Shown here in pieces: positions 1-13,506 of a DNA stretch of 13,506 nucleotides. Source of the DNA: Phoronis ovalis (taxonomy: Eukaryota; Phoronida; Phoronidae); contig JAOXYB010037806.1 of NCBI GenBank assembly GCA_028565635.1, positions 1 to 13,506 of the forward strand, given 5' to 3'. The position numbers were made by a program, and so were the translations under genes. How positions within the stretch are numbered: the stretch's first letter is position 1; every line of letters starts with the position of its first letter. Under the pieces are notes generated by a model. That model saw nothing but the letters and a program-made list of their open reading frames with translations. It was not told where the DNA came from and ran no database searches.

Positions 1-30
1 ACTGAATCATACTTATTAAGCCATGAGAGC

Positions 31-59
31 TTTCGGTCTTATCACAAGACCTTCATCAG
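31..59 (-). ncRNA. Hammerhead-ribozyme-like core, possibly a Penelope-like element remnant
   Basis: Read on the minus strand, 59-53 is CTGATGA, followed by one extra A (52), a perfect 6-bp stem GGTCTT/AAGACC (51-46 with 40-35) closing the loop GTGAT, and then GAAA (34-31). CTGANGA, stem II and GAAA in this order and spacing is the conserved hammerhead core. Cleavage would also need helices I and III. Only a weak AGC/GCT helix III is visible and I found no convincing helix I, so an active ribozyme is not shown. Minimal hammerheads are known in Penelope-like retroelements, which makes an old element end plausible. No reverse transcriptase is visible because the window starts here. Confidence 0.35.
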
Positions 60-402
60 TCCTACTAACTGTGGCGTTTTTCTGTTCTTTATATTATTTG
101 TATAAATACTTGCATTATATATTTACTACCTACTGAATATATTTTTTTGCAATAAAAAAAATTAAGTGAGAAGTTACAGAATACTGGAAGAAGTGTACTG
201 TATAAGTATATTATATACTATAATAAAGGCACTTAGGTCCTTGAGTTACAATCTACATAAAGAAGAACAACAACTTGACAATGTCACAAACAAACAACAT
301 AAAATAAACAACTGCCTATGGGGGTGGACTGAAATCACAATGTTTCTTTGAACTTGGTAATAGACAAACATATAATTAAATGTTCCTATGCTCAATTTTT
401 AG
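60..402. other. AT-rich non-coding stretch before the first visible ML exon
   Basis: I see no exon with matched splice sites and ML-family content here. It ends with the acceptor TCAATTTTTAG used by the exon at 403, so its right part must be intron. If the acceptor were two bases later (TAGAG), the exon would start at 405. Confidence 0.5.
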
Positions 403-2450
403 AGGAGAGTGAAGATAGAATTATGCTTGGTAGAACTGTGTTGTTGCCAGACGAAGAAATGGGTGGTGTAAAGTCAAGAACGTATCTCAATATAACATGG
501 GGTGAGTGCTGGTAACATAGTGTCCATTGTTGTGTGGTATCATAAGAGTACATGGCATTTTCAAGGTTGAAACTCTCGCAGGGTGACACAATGCTGTAAC
601 AATCATTTTTTTCTTTGTATAAAATTATAGATAATCTAGATTAAACAAAATCCTGTGATTAGGGTGGTCTTATGAGATATGACTGACCTGGACTTGATTG
701 TCACTTTACTTGAAATCGCAGCAAAAGATAATGATAATAAGTCATCAACCCGTTTTTTAATTAGATGATAAAAGATTTAGAGTTGGATAGTGTGGATATC
801 AGAAGGTCCACTCTTATTTGCTGCATTAATTTGTAATTCACAGGTTGCATACACTTGGTGTCGCCACCTGTTGCAACATGATTAGGGATGCCAAAAAATG
901 GACATGCGTGCTATAATTTTTCATTGAAACATTGTACTGAACCTTGTAACAAAATATGTATATTTAGCAATTTAAGCGTGGCAAAGTAACAAAGTTACTG
1001 TCACATAATTATGTAATATGTTCCTGTGGGTAATTAACGCATTATATTTACTACCGTTTGCAAAGAGTTACGCCCCTGATATCATCATTTATTTCGTCAT
1101 AAATTTTTAATTATAAAGCATAGTAGCGCATTCAGGATCGCACTTCATTGCAAACAGTGGTAATACCATGAAAGTAACATTGGTGATATCTTTTTTAATT
1201 TCAGACCAGGATGTAGAGTATGGTGAGATGTCTATTGATGTAAAATACAACGGTAAAGGTCTGTACAGTAACCACTTTGACCTCTGCGGTATGGAGAAGG
1301 ATATTCCTGAGCAGCAAAGATTCATCAGTTGTCCTGTTAGAAAGGGTCTTAAGTTTTATAAGAAAGATATGAAAATTCCAAATTATCTACCGAAGGTGAG
1401 AATTTGTGCTAAAAGGTGTTTTATTGAGAAGTTTTATTTGCCCAGCAGTCAGTTGCACTTGCTGCAAGCATATCTGCCAACTTTAAAAATATGCAAGATT
1501 GCATACAGTATACTTAAATTATATTTAAAAAGCTTGGGAATTATTAAAATAGCTATGTAGTCTCTACACATACTATATAAAAATTATCTAACTTATAAAT
1601 TTACGGAAATGTAAAAATTGTTTTCAAATTAATAGCACCATCATATACTGATATTTAGAAAATATACAAACTGGATTTGGCAATATTTATCTACTGCATA
1701 ACTTAAGAAATTTGGATATGTGTGTGGGTGTGAGTGTAGTTCAACAAAAAACAACAAAGGACTAAACAGCTCTCCAGCAGTCAGTTGCACTTGCTGCAAG
1801 CATATCTGCCAACTTTAAAAATATGCAAGATTGCATACAGTATACTTAAATTATATTTAAAAAGCTTGGGAATTATTAAAATAGCTATGTAGTCTCTACA
1901 CATACTATATAAAAATTATCTAACTTATAAATTTACGGAAATGTAAAAATTGTTTTCAAATTAATAGCACCATCATATACTGATATTTAGAAAATATACA
2001 AACTGGATTTGGCAATATTTATCTACTGCATAACTTAAGAAATTTGGATATGTGTGTGGGTGTGAGTGTAGTTCAACAAAAAACAACAAAGGACTAAACA
2101 GCTCTGCTGTTTTGGCCATTCTGTTAGCTGAAGTATTTACCACTGCGGTATAAAAGTCCATGTGTCCAAGATTTCCAACAGCATGCATTTTTTTTTTAAA
2201 AACTGGTGAAGTCCTCCATGTGATATCTATTGCCACCTATCAGCAAGGTGTGAAAGTCTGTCACTGGAAATCCTACCCTTTTTCATTGGTTTTATGATCA
2301 GATACAGAATATAGATTGCTATTAATTTTAGATTTGGCACATGTGAAATACAATTGATTTTGTTTTCAGGGCCACTACTATACAAAAGCCTGGGTAACAG
2401 ATCAAGACAAGAAAGTTATCTTATGTGGTTTTGCAGACTTCACCTTATAA
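403..2450 (+). CDS. ML-domain (MD-2-related lipid-recognition) protein, 3' part, three exons, 5' incomplete
   Basis: Exons 403-501, 1205-1395 and 2370-2450 join in frame (TGG G|AC, then AAG|GGC) to give 122 residues ending at TAA 2448-2450. The donors are GGGTGAGTG and AAGGTGAGA. The acceptors are TTTTTAG, TTTCAG and TTTTCAG. Seen: an N-glycosylation site N-I-T at visible residues 29-31, a D-L-C-G (Cys60) and S-C-P-V (Cys75) pair, a G-H-Y-Y-T-K-A strand, and a final V-I-L-C-G-F (Cys115) close to the stop. This Cys pair followed by a last Cys in the terminal beta strand is typical of the ML fold (NPC2, GM2 activator, phosphatidylglycerol/phosphatidylinositol transfer proteins), which binds lipids in secreted or lysosomal compartments. 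The exon or exons with the signal peptide and first cysteines were not found and probably lie left of the window. The ATG at 1168 is intronic, so it is not the start. The exact subfamily and lipid are unknown. Confidence 0.82.
502..1204 (+). other. Intron of the ML-domain gene
   Basis: A 703-bp intron from donor GTGAGTG (502) to acceptor TTTTTAATTTCAG (1204). It splits a GAC (Asp) codon after its first base. I see no further gene or notable repeat inside. Confidence 0.8.
1396..2369 (+). other. Intron of the ML-domain gene carrying a tandem duplication
   Basis: A 974-bp phase-0 intron from donor GTGAGAAT to acceptor TTTTGTTTTCAG. About two thirds of it is the 332-bp tandem duplication listed separately. 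Without the second copy it would be 642 bp. Confidence 0.8.
1442..2105. repeat. Perfect tandem duplication, 2 x 332 bp
   Basis: Copy 1 is 1442-1773 and copy 2 is 1774-2105. I compared them along their length and saw no difference, including the TG-rich tract TATGTGTGTGGGTGTGAG. Each copy starts CCAGCAGTCAGTTGC and ends ACTAAACAGCTCT. The copies abut directly and begin 46 bp after the donor of the host intron. Complete identity means either a very recent duplication or an assembly artefact. Confidence 0.97.
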
Positions 2451-2867
2451 TTGTGCAACAGAACTAGATAACATTATGCAGTCATGAACTTTAGGAGACG
2501 AGGACAAATATTGTTTAGACTATTTTTCAAACGCAGATGGTGGATGGAGTACTACTAAAAAGGCACAAGCTGAATTCCTTATTCCTTTTTTCAGTTCAGT
2601 TTGGCACTGGTACAAAAATCCAATGGTCTAGTCTAGTTGTAACTGTCCTGATCTAAAACCTGCTTGTAATAATGGAATGTATTGTTTTTTACTCATATCA
2701 GTTTGTTATTGTGTTTTGTTTATAGTCTATACCTTTGTTTTTATGCCGAATTTATTATCAATGTACTGTAAGTGATGGCTGTGAGTAGTTCCATTAAAAA
2801 TTACTATAAGGGGATATCAAGACATTCAATTACATGGGTAGTGGACAGCTAAAGAAACAGTACTAGT

Positions 2868-2873
2868 AATAAA
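2868..2873 (+). terminator. Candidate poly(A) signal AATAAA of the ML gene
   Basis: This is the first AATAAA on the plus strand downstream of the stop at 2450, 418 nt away. No clear GU-rich downstream element is visible, and the ATTAAA at 2793 is an alternative. Confidence 0.25.
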
Positions 2874-3346
2874 TTTTAATGGAACATCCCTAAATGCTTC
2901 TCTCACAGTATACAAAGACTCCACTAGGATACTGTGATAAGTGCACGTTCCTATTTTTGTGAGATTGTTTTGTTTTTGAATATGAATTGTAATGCCAGTA
3001 TTTAATAACCAGAAGATTACCAGCAAGTTGATATGCTCGAGACACAGCTTAAATTATTAGTCTTTTAAATGGAAACCTTATTTCACTGAGGGCAAACAGT
3101 TGCTGTAGCCAAAACTGTATTCCAATTTGCAAGGTTATCCAAGATATTGGATCTAATCCCAAACATTAATTTGCAATAATTTCACCATCTTTAAAATTTG
3201 AATCTCCAATAACACACAGCAAATTATTTGCCACTAGCAACTGTTTGTGATCAATAAGATTTGCAGACAATTGTCTTCCTTCAGTGAAACATCGTTAAGT
3301 TCACAGTCATGCACACATAACTGTGCAACTGACCGATGTATCAATT

Positions 3347-3487
3347 TCTAACAAGCAATGCAATACAATGCAAATATTTAGAACTAGATATGTACAGGCA
3401 CTTGGCAACTTATTTTTAAAATTGTGTATCTGGCTGTAATAAGTCTAATGAGCAATGAAATACAATGCAAATATTTAGAACTAGATA
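3347..3487. repeat. Direct repeat pair of 44 bp, 97 bp apart
   Basis: Copies at 3347-3390 and 3444-3487 share TCTAA at the start and a long common end including ACAATGCAAATATTTAG, with three differences in 44 positions. They look like a local partial duplication in the 3' region between the convergent genes. Confidence 0.85.
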
Positions 3488-4168
3488 ATTATGTAGACTT
3501 TTATTATAATGCTTAACATAAGTTTTTTGTAATTAATATGAGATACATTAATTTTTCACATAGTTAAAGAAATTTGCATAATGCAAAAAAAGTCAAAAAT
3601 AGAAAATTGTTTGTTTTTCTTTGACTATAACTTTGTTGTTTATGCTTTCAAAGTATTTTTAGACTCATTTGTCATGTTATTTCACATGGAAGCTGTCCCA
3701 AATGGATGGATTATGACTGTTATTTTAATGTATTGTTTCTTGTATCAAACAACATGCAATTTATAAATAAATATGTACCTAAATAGTTCATATCTATTTT
3801 AATAAATTGAAACCACCATATTGATGCTAAGAAAACGAATATATTTACAATTAGTTTGACAATACTTAAAGAAAAGATTTACAAGATACGAGTACTGCAC
3901 TACTATAAAGATCTGCATAGTTTTGTCAATAGGACTTTTTTTGCATATTTAATTTAAGTAGTACATTTTTCTTATCACCTGATCAAGCAGATTACTAATT
4001 TTTTGGTCCCAAACCCACATCACATACACACTGTCTATGTAGACAAATGTACAACTTGCAAAGGAACCACCAATGCTGCTTTTCAGTAGACAACGTTGGC
4101 GAGTCTTTCAAAGGTTTCCTCTGTGTACAATGTATGAAAACAATAATATAGTGTTCCAGTGGTTATCA

Positions 4169-5821
4169 TCACAACTCTTCTCTAGATGGCTGACCAAGGT
4201 ATATAAAGAACATTGCATAGATTAACATCATCAGGGCAACAAGTGCTATTAACATCAACACAACTTCCTACAAAAATAAGTAGACAATCTGATCAACAAC
4301 ATTCTGGCTAGACAGGATACAACATGCAGGAACATTCCCAAAGTACAATTCCCCAGTAAGCTGGAAAAAAACAGATTTACATGATCACAGTAGGAAAATA
4401 TAAGAATTATTTAGTTTTCAAATTTGTCCATTTGAAAGTTATATAGCAAAAATGTTTCTTATACATGTAAACACAGTAAATGTATTTAATAAATGAAAAC
4501 TTTATTTATTTAATAAATGAAACTACCTTTTGTTATTTTTTTTAAAAAATGTATAACATAAAAGATGACAATTCGAGCTTCAGGCAATAAAATGTCCATT
4601 TTTTTAGTTATAGTACCTTGATTTGTAAATTTGATTCTTTAGCTTCTTTTTCGTGTTTTAATTCTTTCAGGTCTTTTTTGCTCTTTTTGTAATCTTGTTT
4701 GCCTAAAAATAATCACGACCAAATTAAAGTGCAAATTTAATTTTAATATCTTATTTTGTTGTTTGATTCCAGTTTGACAAAAGATGTACAAGGCCAAAAA
4801 TATGCTTAAGCAATATTATTCATTTGGACAACATAAGATTATTTGATAATTGATATCTAAAACATACAAAACTCTTAGAGGTTTATATAAGTTTATACAC
4901 AAAATGTCATAAATCTGCAGATTATTAAACTTCCAGTAAAACTGGGGACTAATATTAGTTCTTACTAACTTAAATCAACTTCAATTAATTTACAACTAAA
5001 TATTTGGTTTCAAACATTACAGTTAGTTGAATATTAATTATAGTACAAACATCAAGCACCAGAGGTCACTGTAACTAATTGACTAATGAAGATGTTTTAA
5101 GATTTTAAGAAGTTAATGAAGACAGTAATTTGCATTTTTCATATTTCATTTTTCTTACATTATTATAAACATGATGTGAAATGTCAAATACCTTATGTAT
5201 TAGGAGAAGAACCAAACAACTTTTTTGCATTAACAAAAACTTGACATGTACATGTCAGTTAATAATAGTTGAGGAATTTTCTAGAAATCAACATGATCCA
5301 TCTTGGTTGAAATTTGCAATTCTCTGCCTTCCGGAGATTCACTTTTCGTACCATAAATTATATAGTGGTGAAAAGCCTTGTGATTTTTTGAGAAAGGTAT
5401 AAAATAATTAGGCTATGTTGTTATAAATCACAACAAGTGAAATATGAATGTTTATACGGACTTTAATTCTTAGTTCCTAGAATTTTTTTAAAATTATATT
5501 TTTTTTATTATTTTGATTATTGTGATGCCTGTATCTTTGTTGCAAATAAAACAATGCTCCAACGAAAAAATGCATTTTTTATTTACATGCTGCAGATGAC
5601 GATCTAGTCGCACCATATCAATGATTCAGTTGGATACGACGTAAAATAAATGTATTTTAAATGACATTAATTTTTTAAAATCTGCAAGGATTAAGCCGTC
5701 ATAAATTTCTAGTATGAATGAAATTAGAAACTTTTAAAACAATTTTTAAAGGCATACCTATTTGTTTTCTATAGTTTTCTGTAGGTGTTGCTGCTGCAGC
5801 CGATGCATCTTTTCGACCCAT
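4169..5821 (-). CDS. TRIQK: TRIQK family small membrane protein (triple QxxK/R motif), complete, three exons
   Basis: The exons in transcript order are 5821-5758, 4702-4617 and 4267-4169. The joins are ATA G|GC (Ile-Gly) and ATC AAG|GAA, and the stop is TGA at 4171-4169. Splice sites are canonical (TAG|GTATGC, ATTTTTAG|GC, AAG|GTACTA, TTTGTAG|GA). The product has 82 residues; vertebrate TRIQK is about 86 from memory. It begins M-G-R-K-D-A-S, has an Ala-rich stretch, then N16-Y-R-K, Q20-I-G-K and Q24-D-Y-K, a Lys/Glu-rich helix to about residue 50, and one hydrophobic segment at about 52-74, ending R-E-E-L. An in-frame TGA 9 nt upstream of the ATG supports the start. The order of motifs, lysine-rich region and single C-terminal membrane segment matches TRIQK, an endoplasmic-reticulum protein of poorly known function. 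The first of the three QxxK motifs has Asn instead of Gln. The gene lies downstream of Prp8 in the same orientation, and a palindrome with TATA-like sequence sits about 120 bp upstream of the start. Confidence 0.9.
4268..4616 (-). other. Second intron of TRIQK
   Basis: A 349-bp phase-0 intron, donor GTACTATAAC and acceptor ATTTTTGTAG. Near 4483-4523 it contains a small tandem duplication of TATTTAATAAATGAA. No gene is seen in it. Confidence 0.85.
4857..4890. repeat. Diverged second copy of the TRIQK-upstream palindrome
   Basis: The stretch contains ACATACAAAACTCTTAGAG and then GTTTATATA, matching the 5919-5957 palindrome over about 30 bases with a handful of differences. Its own inverted symmetry is partly lost. 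It lies within the long TRIQK intron. Confidence 0.6.
5242..5257. other. 16-bp perfect palindrome TGACATGTACATGTCA
   Basis: The sequence equals its own reverse complement over all 16 bases. It could be a dimeric factor site or chance; there is no supporting context in the intron. Confidence 0.6.
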
Positions 5822-5911
5822 ATTTTTTCACGTATTAATATTTTTTCTAACGTTATATGACATTGGTGAAACAACCTGTGAAAAATAAGTCTATGGTCGG
5901 TATGGTGCTTA

Positions 5912-5964
5912 GCTGAAACTAGGACATATAAAACTCTTAGAGTTTTATATATCCTAGGCTGAAA
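5912..5964. repeat. 39-bp near-perfect palindrome between GCTGAAA direct repeats (MITE-like)
   Basis: Positions 5919-5957 form two 19-base arms, CTAGGACATATAAAACTCT and AGAGTTTTATATATCCTAG, around a single T. There is one mismatch between the arms. GCTGAAA stands immediately before (5912-5918) and after (5958-5964), as a target-site duplication would. A diverged copy exists at about 4857-4890. A very short palindromic mobile element is a reasonable reading, but two copies are thin evidence. Confidence 0.6.
5943..5951 (-). promoter_or_regulatory. Candidate TATA box (TATATAAAA) of TRIQK
   Basis: The minus strand reads TATATAAAA about 122-130 bp upstream of the TRIQK ATG, inside the palindrome. 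The other arm gives ATATAAAA on the plus strand. If used, transcription would begin near 5915 and leave a 5' UTR of roughly 95 nt. In an AT-rich genome such a match is also common by chance. Confidence 0.3.
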
Positions 5965-6844
5965 CGCAAGTTTTGTTATAAATTTAGCACAATATCTTTG
6001 CAGTTTATGTAGGCAATGGGAAAAAGTTGTAGTGCATTGGAGTGCAGTCACGGTGTGTGGTTATTTATCCGGATTTATCTTGAGTGAGTTCAGCCTGAAT
6101 TCAGGTGAAAACATGCAGATAAATCACAAAAACAATTATTGATTGGTGCAACTTTTTGGACAGTTCGTCACTTTCACTGGGATTTTTTATACAAGGATCC
6201 GTGATGTTCGGCAAGCTTTACCCGTCAAAAGTTGGCTGAGGCGTACCGCAAACTGACGTATAAATAATACTATTACTTAGTATTACTATTATATACTAAT
6301 AGTTATAGTAAAATTTACGCCAACCACGGAACTTAGTTAATTACTGGCAAAGAATCAACACAGTGCAGAACACGGTTACTCATTACACGAAGATGTAACC
6401 ATAATTATATGTTCTGTTATTACTGTTTGCTTACACGACTGCATGAATAAGCGACAAGTTCTTTACTTTTACCTTTTTCTAATTCCCTCCACGTATATAT
6501 ACCTAGACGACGCTCTGTGTCAACGTAATAGCAGTTATTATGAAAGTGACACCTGGTGTGTTCCACAAGCAAAATGTCTATGACATTTCAGAAACTCAGA
6601 TGTTAGTTTTTCATGTAGCTTATACAGTTAGTGCATGCTACAATTATTGACTGACATACTGTATAGCATGGTATTGTTTATTGGCTGATCCTCTCCATGT
6701 AATTTTTTGTGGGGACTTGAGCAAGTCTACAGTTGTGATTACTGTTGTCCTAAAGTGTTCCTGGGAAATGAGCTGGGATCACACTACTGCTCTCAACAAT
6801 TATATCAGTTGGCACAATGGCTATCTCAAATTCTGGGATATGGA

Positions 6845-7465
6845 TAGTGTTTCATAATTGGCTAAGTCACATATAGTAAGTTCAAACTCGGGTTTATACA
6901 AGTGAAAATTTATTTCATATTTAGACATTTATAAAACACATCTACAAATTAGAAGAATATCTCGGGTCACAAAATATGGTCAGTTTTCAGGAAGTAAAAC
7001 AGTTTAACAGAAGAACATTACTCATAGACCAGAATTCCTTTTTATAAGCCAGTTGACAATTCTCCAAGGAATTACATTACTTGCTATGATAATCATAAAA
7101 TGTTTTGGACATGGCATTCATATTGTACTTATGTGTAAAAATGAATTTCTGGTGGCTTACTTTCCAAGGTTTACTGTAATAAAGACAAGGAGCGGAATGC
7201 TCGCAGTATTTACATCTGTTACCAACTCTTCAATATTAATTTCAACATCATAACACTTATATTCATTTTTTATCAACTGATTTAATATTTAAGCTTATGC
7301 TTTTATTTCTTGTCTCCAGGAAACCATTTTTTAATTAGTTTTACTTTTGATGAACATTACTTCATTTCTTCATAAAATGATATAAAGTTTTGTATTTTGA
7401 CATCACTTTACAATGTCACTTAGTGTTTCATAATTGGCTAAGTCACATATAGTAAGTTCAAACTC
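6845..7465. repeat. Exact 45-bp direct repeat pair, 576 bp apart
   Basis: Copies at 6845-6889 and 7421-7465 are identical, starting TAGTGTTTCATAATTGG and ending AAGTTCAAACTC. The right copy begins 32 bp beyond the Prp8 stop, so it lies in the Prp8 3' UTR. The 531 bp between the copies show no coding potential that I recognise. The copies are too long for a usual target-site duplication and lack LTR-type TG..CA ends. Confidence 0.9.
7302..7307 (-). terminator. Candidate poly(A) signal AATAAA of Prp8
   Basis: This is the nearest AATAAA on the minus strand after the Prp8 stop, about 190 nt downstream. An ATTAAA at 7488-7483 is too close to the stop to be likely, and another lies at 7286-7281. 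Confidence 0.35.
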
Positions 7466-7497
7466 TTCATATCTACAATCAATTTAATAGTTATCGT

Positions 7498-13506
<6,009 letters not shown>

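Larger units (their letters stand above)
2451..4168. other. Convergent 3' region between the ML gene and TRIQK
   Basis: This stretch holds the 3' UTR of the plus-strand ML gene on the left and that of the minus-strand TRIQK gene on the right. Candidate poly(A) signals for the ML gene are ATTAAA at 2793-2798 and AATAAA at 2868-2873. For TRIQK, an AATAAA on the minus strand lies at 3504-3499. The transcript ends cannot be fixed by eye. Short open frames here (for example 3581-3766) resemble nothing I know and have no splice support. A 44-bp repeat pair is listed separately. Confidence 0.5.
4703..5757 (-). other. First coding-region intron of TRIQK
   Basis: A 1,055-bp intron, donor GTATGCC and acceptor ATTATTTTTAG, splitting the Gly22 codon after its first base. 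It contains a diverged copy of the TRIQK-upstream palindrome (about 4857-4890) and a 16-bp perfect palindrome (5242-5257). The plus-strand open frame at 5181-5402 includes H-K-L-Y-S-G-E-K-P-C but lacks a zinc-finger repeat and is taken as chance. Confidence 0.85.
5822..7497. other. Intergenic region between the Prp8 3' end and the TRIQK start
   Basis: This 1,676-bp stretch must hold the Prp8 3' UTR (right side) and the TRIQK promoter and 5' UTR (left side). CG dinucleotides look denser between about 5880 and 6540 than in the introns, which fits a promoter zone. A noncoding 5' exon of TRIQK cannot be excluded. I found no coding exon that I can support. The palindrome and the 45-bp repeats are listed separately. 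Confidence 0.55.

Noticed and set aside
1168-1560. 130-codon plus-strand open frame starting at ATG 1168
   Set aside because: Only 1205-1395 is exon. The frame before 1205 is intron up to the TTTCAG acceptor, and the frame after 1395 runs past a good donor into the tandem duplication.
3581-3766. 61-codon plus-strand hydrophobic open frame
   Set aside because: AT-rich sequence gives Phe/Leu/Ile-rich frames by chance. No splice support or recognisable family is seen.
5181-5402. Plus-strand open frame with S-G-E-K-P-C resembling a zinc-finger linker
   Set aside because: There is no C2H2 spacing around it and no second finger, and it is antisense inside a TRIQK intron.
5758-6051. 97-codon minus-strand open frame
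   Set aside because: It overlaps the first TRIQK exon in a different frame, and its stop TAG is the last triplet before the real donor. The frame giving M-G-R-K-D..Q-I-G is the one that continues across the intron.
6266-6308. Inverted TTAGTAT/ATACTAA pairing upstream of TRIQK
   Set aside because: The arms are short and made of simple A/T-rich sequence, which is expected by chance at this composition.
6890-7420. LTR-type element between the 45-bp repeats
   Set aside because: The repeats lack TG..CA ends, no primer-binding site or polypurine tract is evident, and no element protein is encoded.

Overview
The window is AT-rich (roughly two thirds A+T by eye) eukaryotic nuclear DNA. Its genes are split into short exons by introns with canonical GT..AG ends. 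The gene content (spliceosomal Prp8, a TRIQK-type small membrane protein and an ML-domain lipid-binding protein) points to a metazoan, most likely an invertebrate. I cannot name the phylum. There are no bacterial operons, CRISPR arrays, tRNA or rRNA genes.

Layout from left to right. (1) At the left edge (31-59, minus strand) is a hammerhead-ribozyme-like core with a perfect stem II, of the kind reported in Penelope-like retroelements. (2) The 3' half of an ML-domain (MD-2/NPC2-related) gene runs on the plus strand as three exons (403-501, 1205-1395, 2370-2450). Its second intron carries a perfect 332-bp tandem duplication (1442-2105). (3) 2451-4168 is the convergent 3' region between this gene and the next. 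(4) A complete three-exon TRIQK gene of 82 codons lies on the minus strand (5758-5821, 4617-4702, 4169-4267). All its exons are under 100 bp, so it does not show as a long open reading frame. (5) 5822-7497 is intergenic. It holds a 39-bp near-perfect palindrome bounded by GCTGAAA direct repeats, with TATA-like sequence on both strands about 120 bp upstream of the TRIQK start, and one copy of a 45-bp direct repeat. (6) From 11414 down to 7498 on the minus strand are the last eight coding exons of Prp8 (PRPF8), giving the C-terminal 500 residues. These cover the end of the RNase H-like domain and the whole JAB1/MPN domain with the Brr2-regulating tail. A 29-bp minisatellite (six units) lies in one intron. 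(7) 11415-13506 is the 3' part of a long Prp8 intron whose upstream exon is outside the window.

Prp8 and TRIQK are co-oriented and TRIQK lies downstream; the ML gene faces them. Nothing shows that the three products act together: Prp8 is the nuclear spliceosome core, TRIQK a predicted endoplasmic-reticulum membrane protein, and the ML protein is probably a secreted or lysosomal lipid binder. All exon joins were read by eye from splice signals, frame continuity and remembered protein families. No alignment was run.
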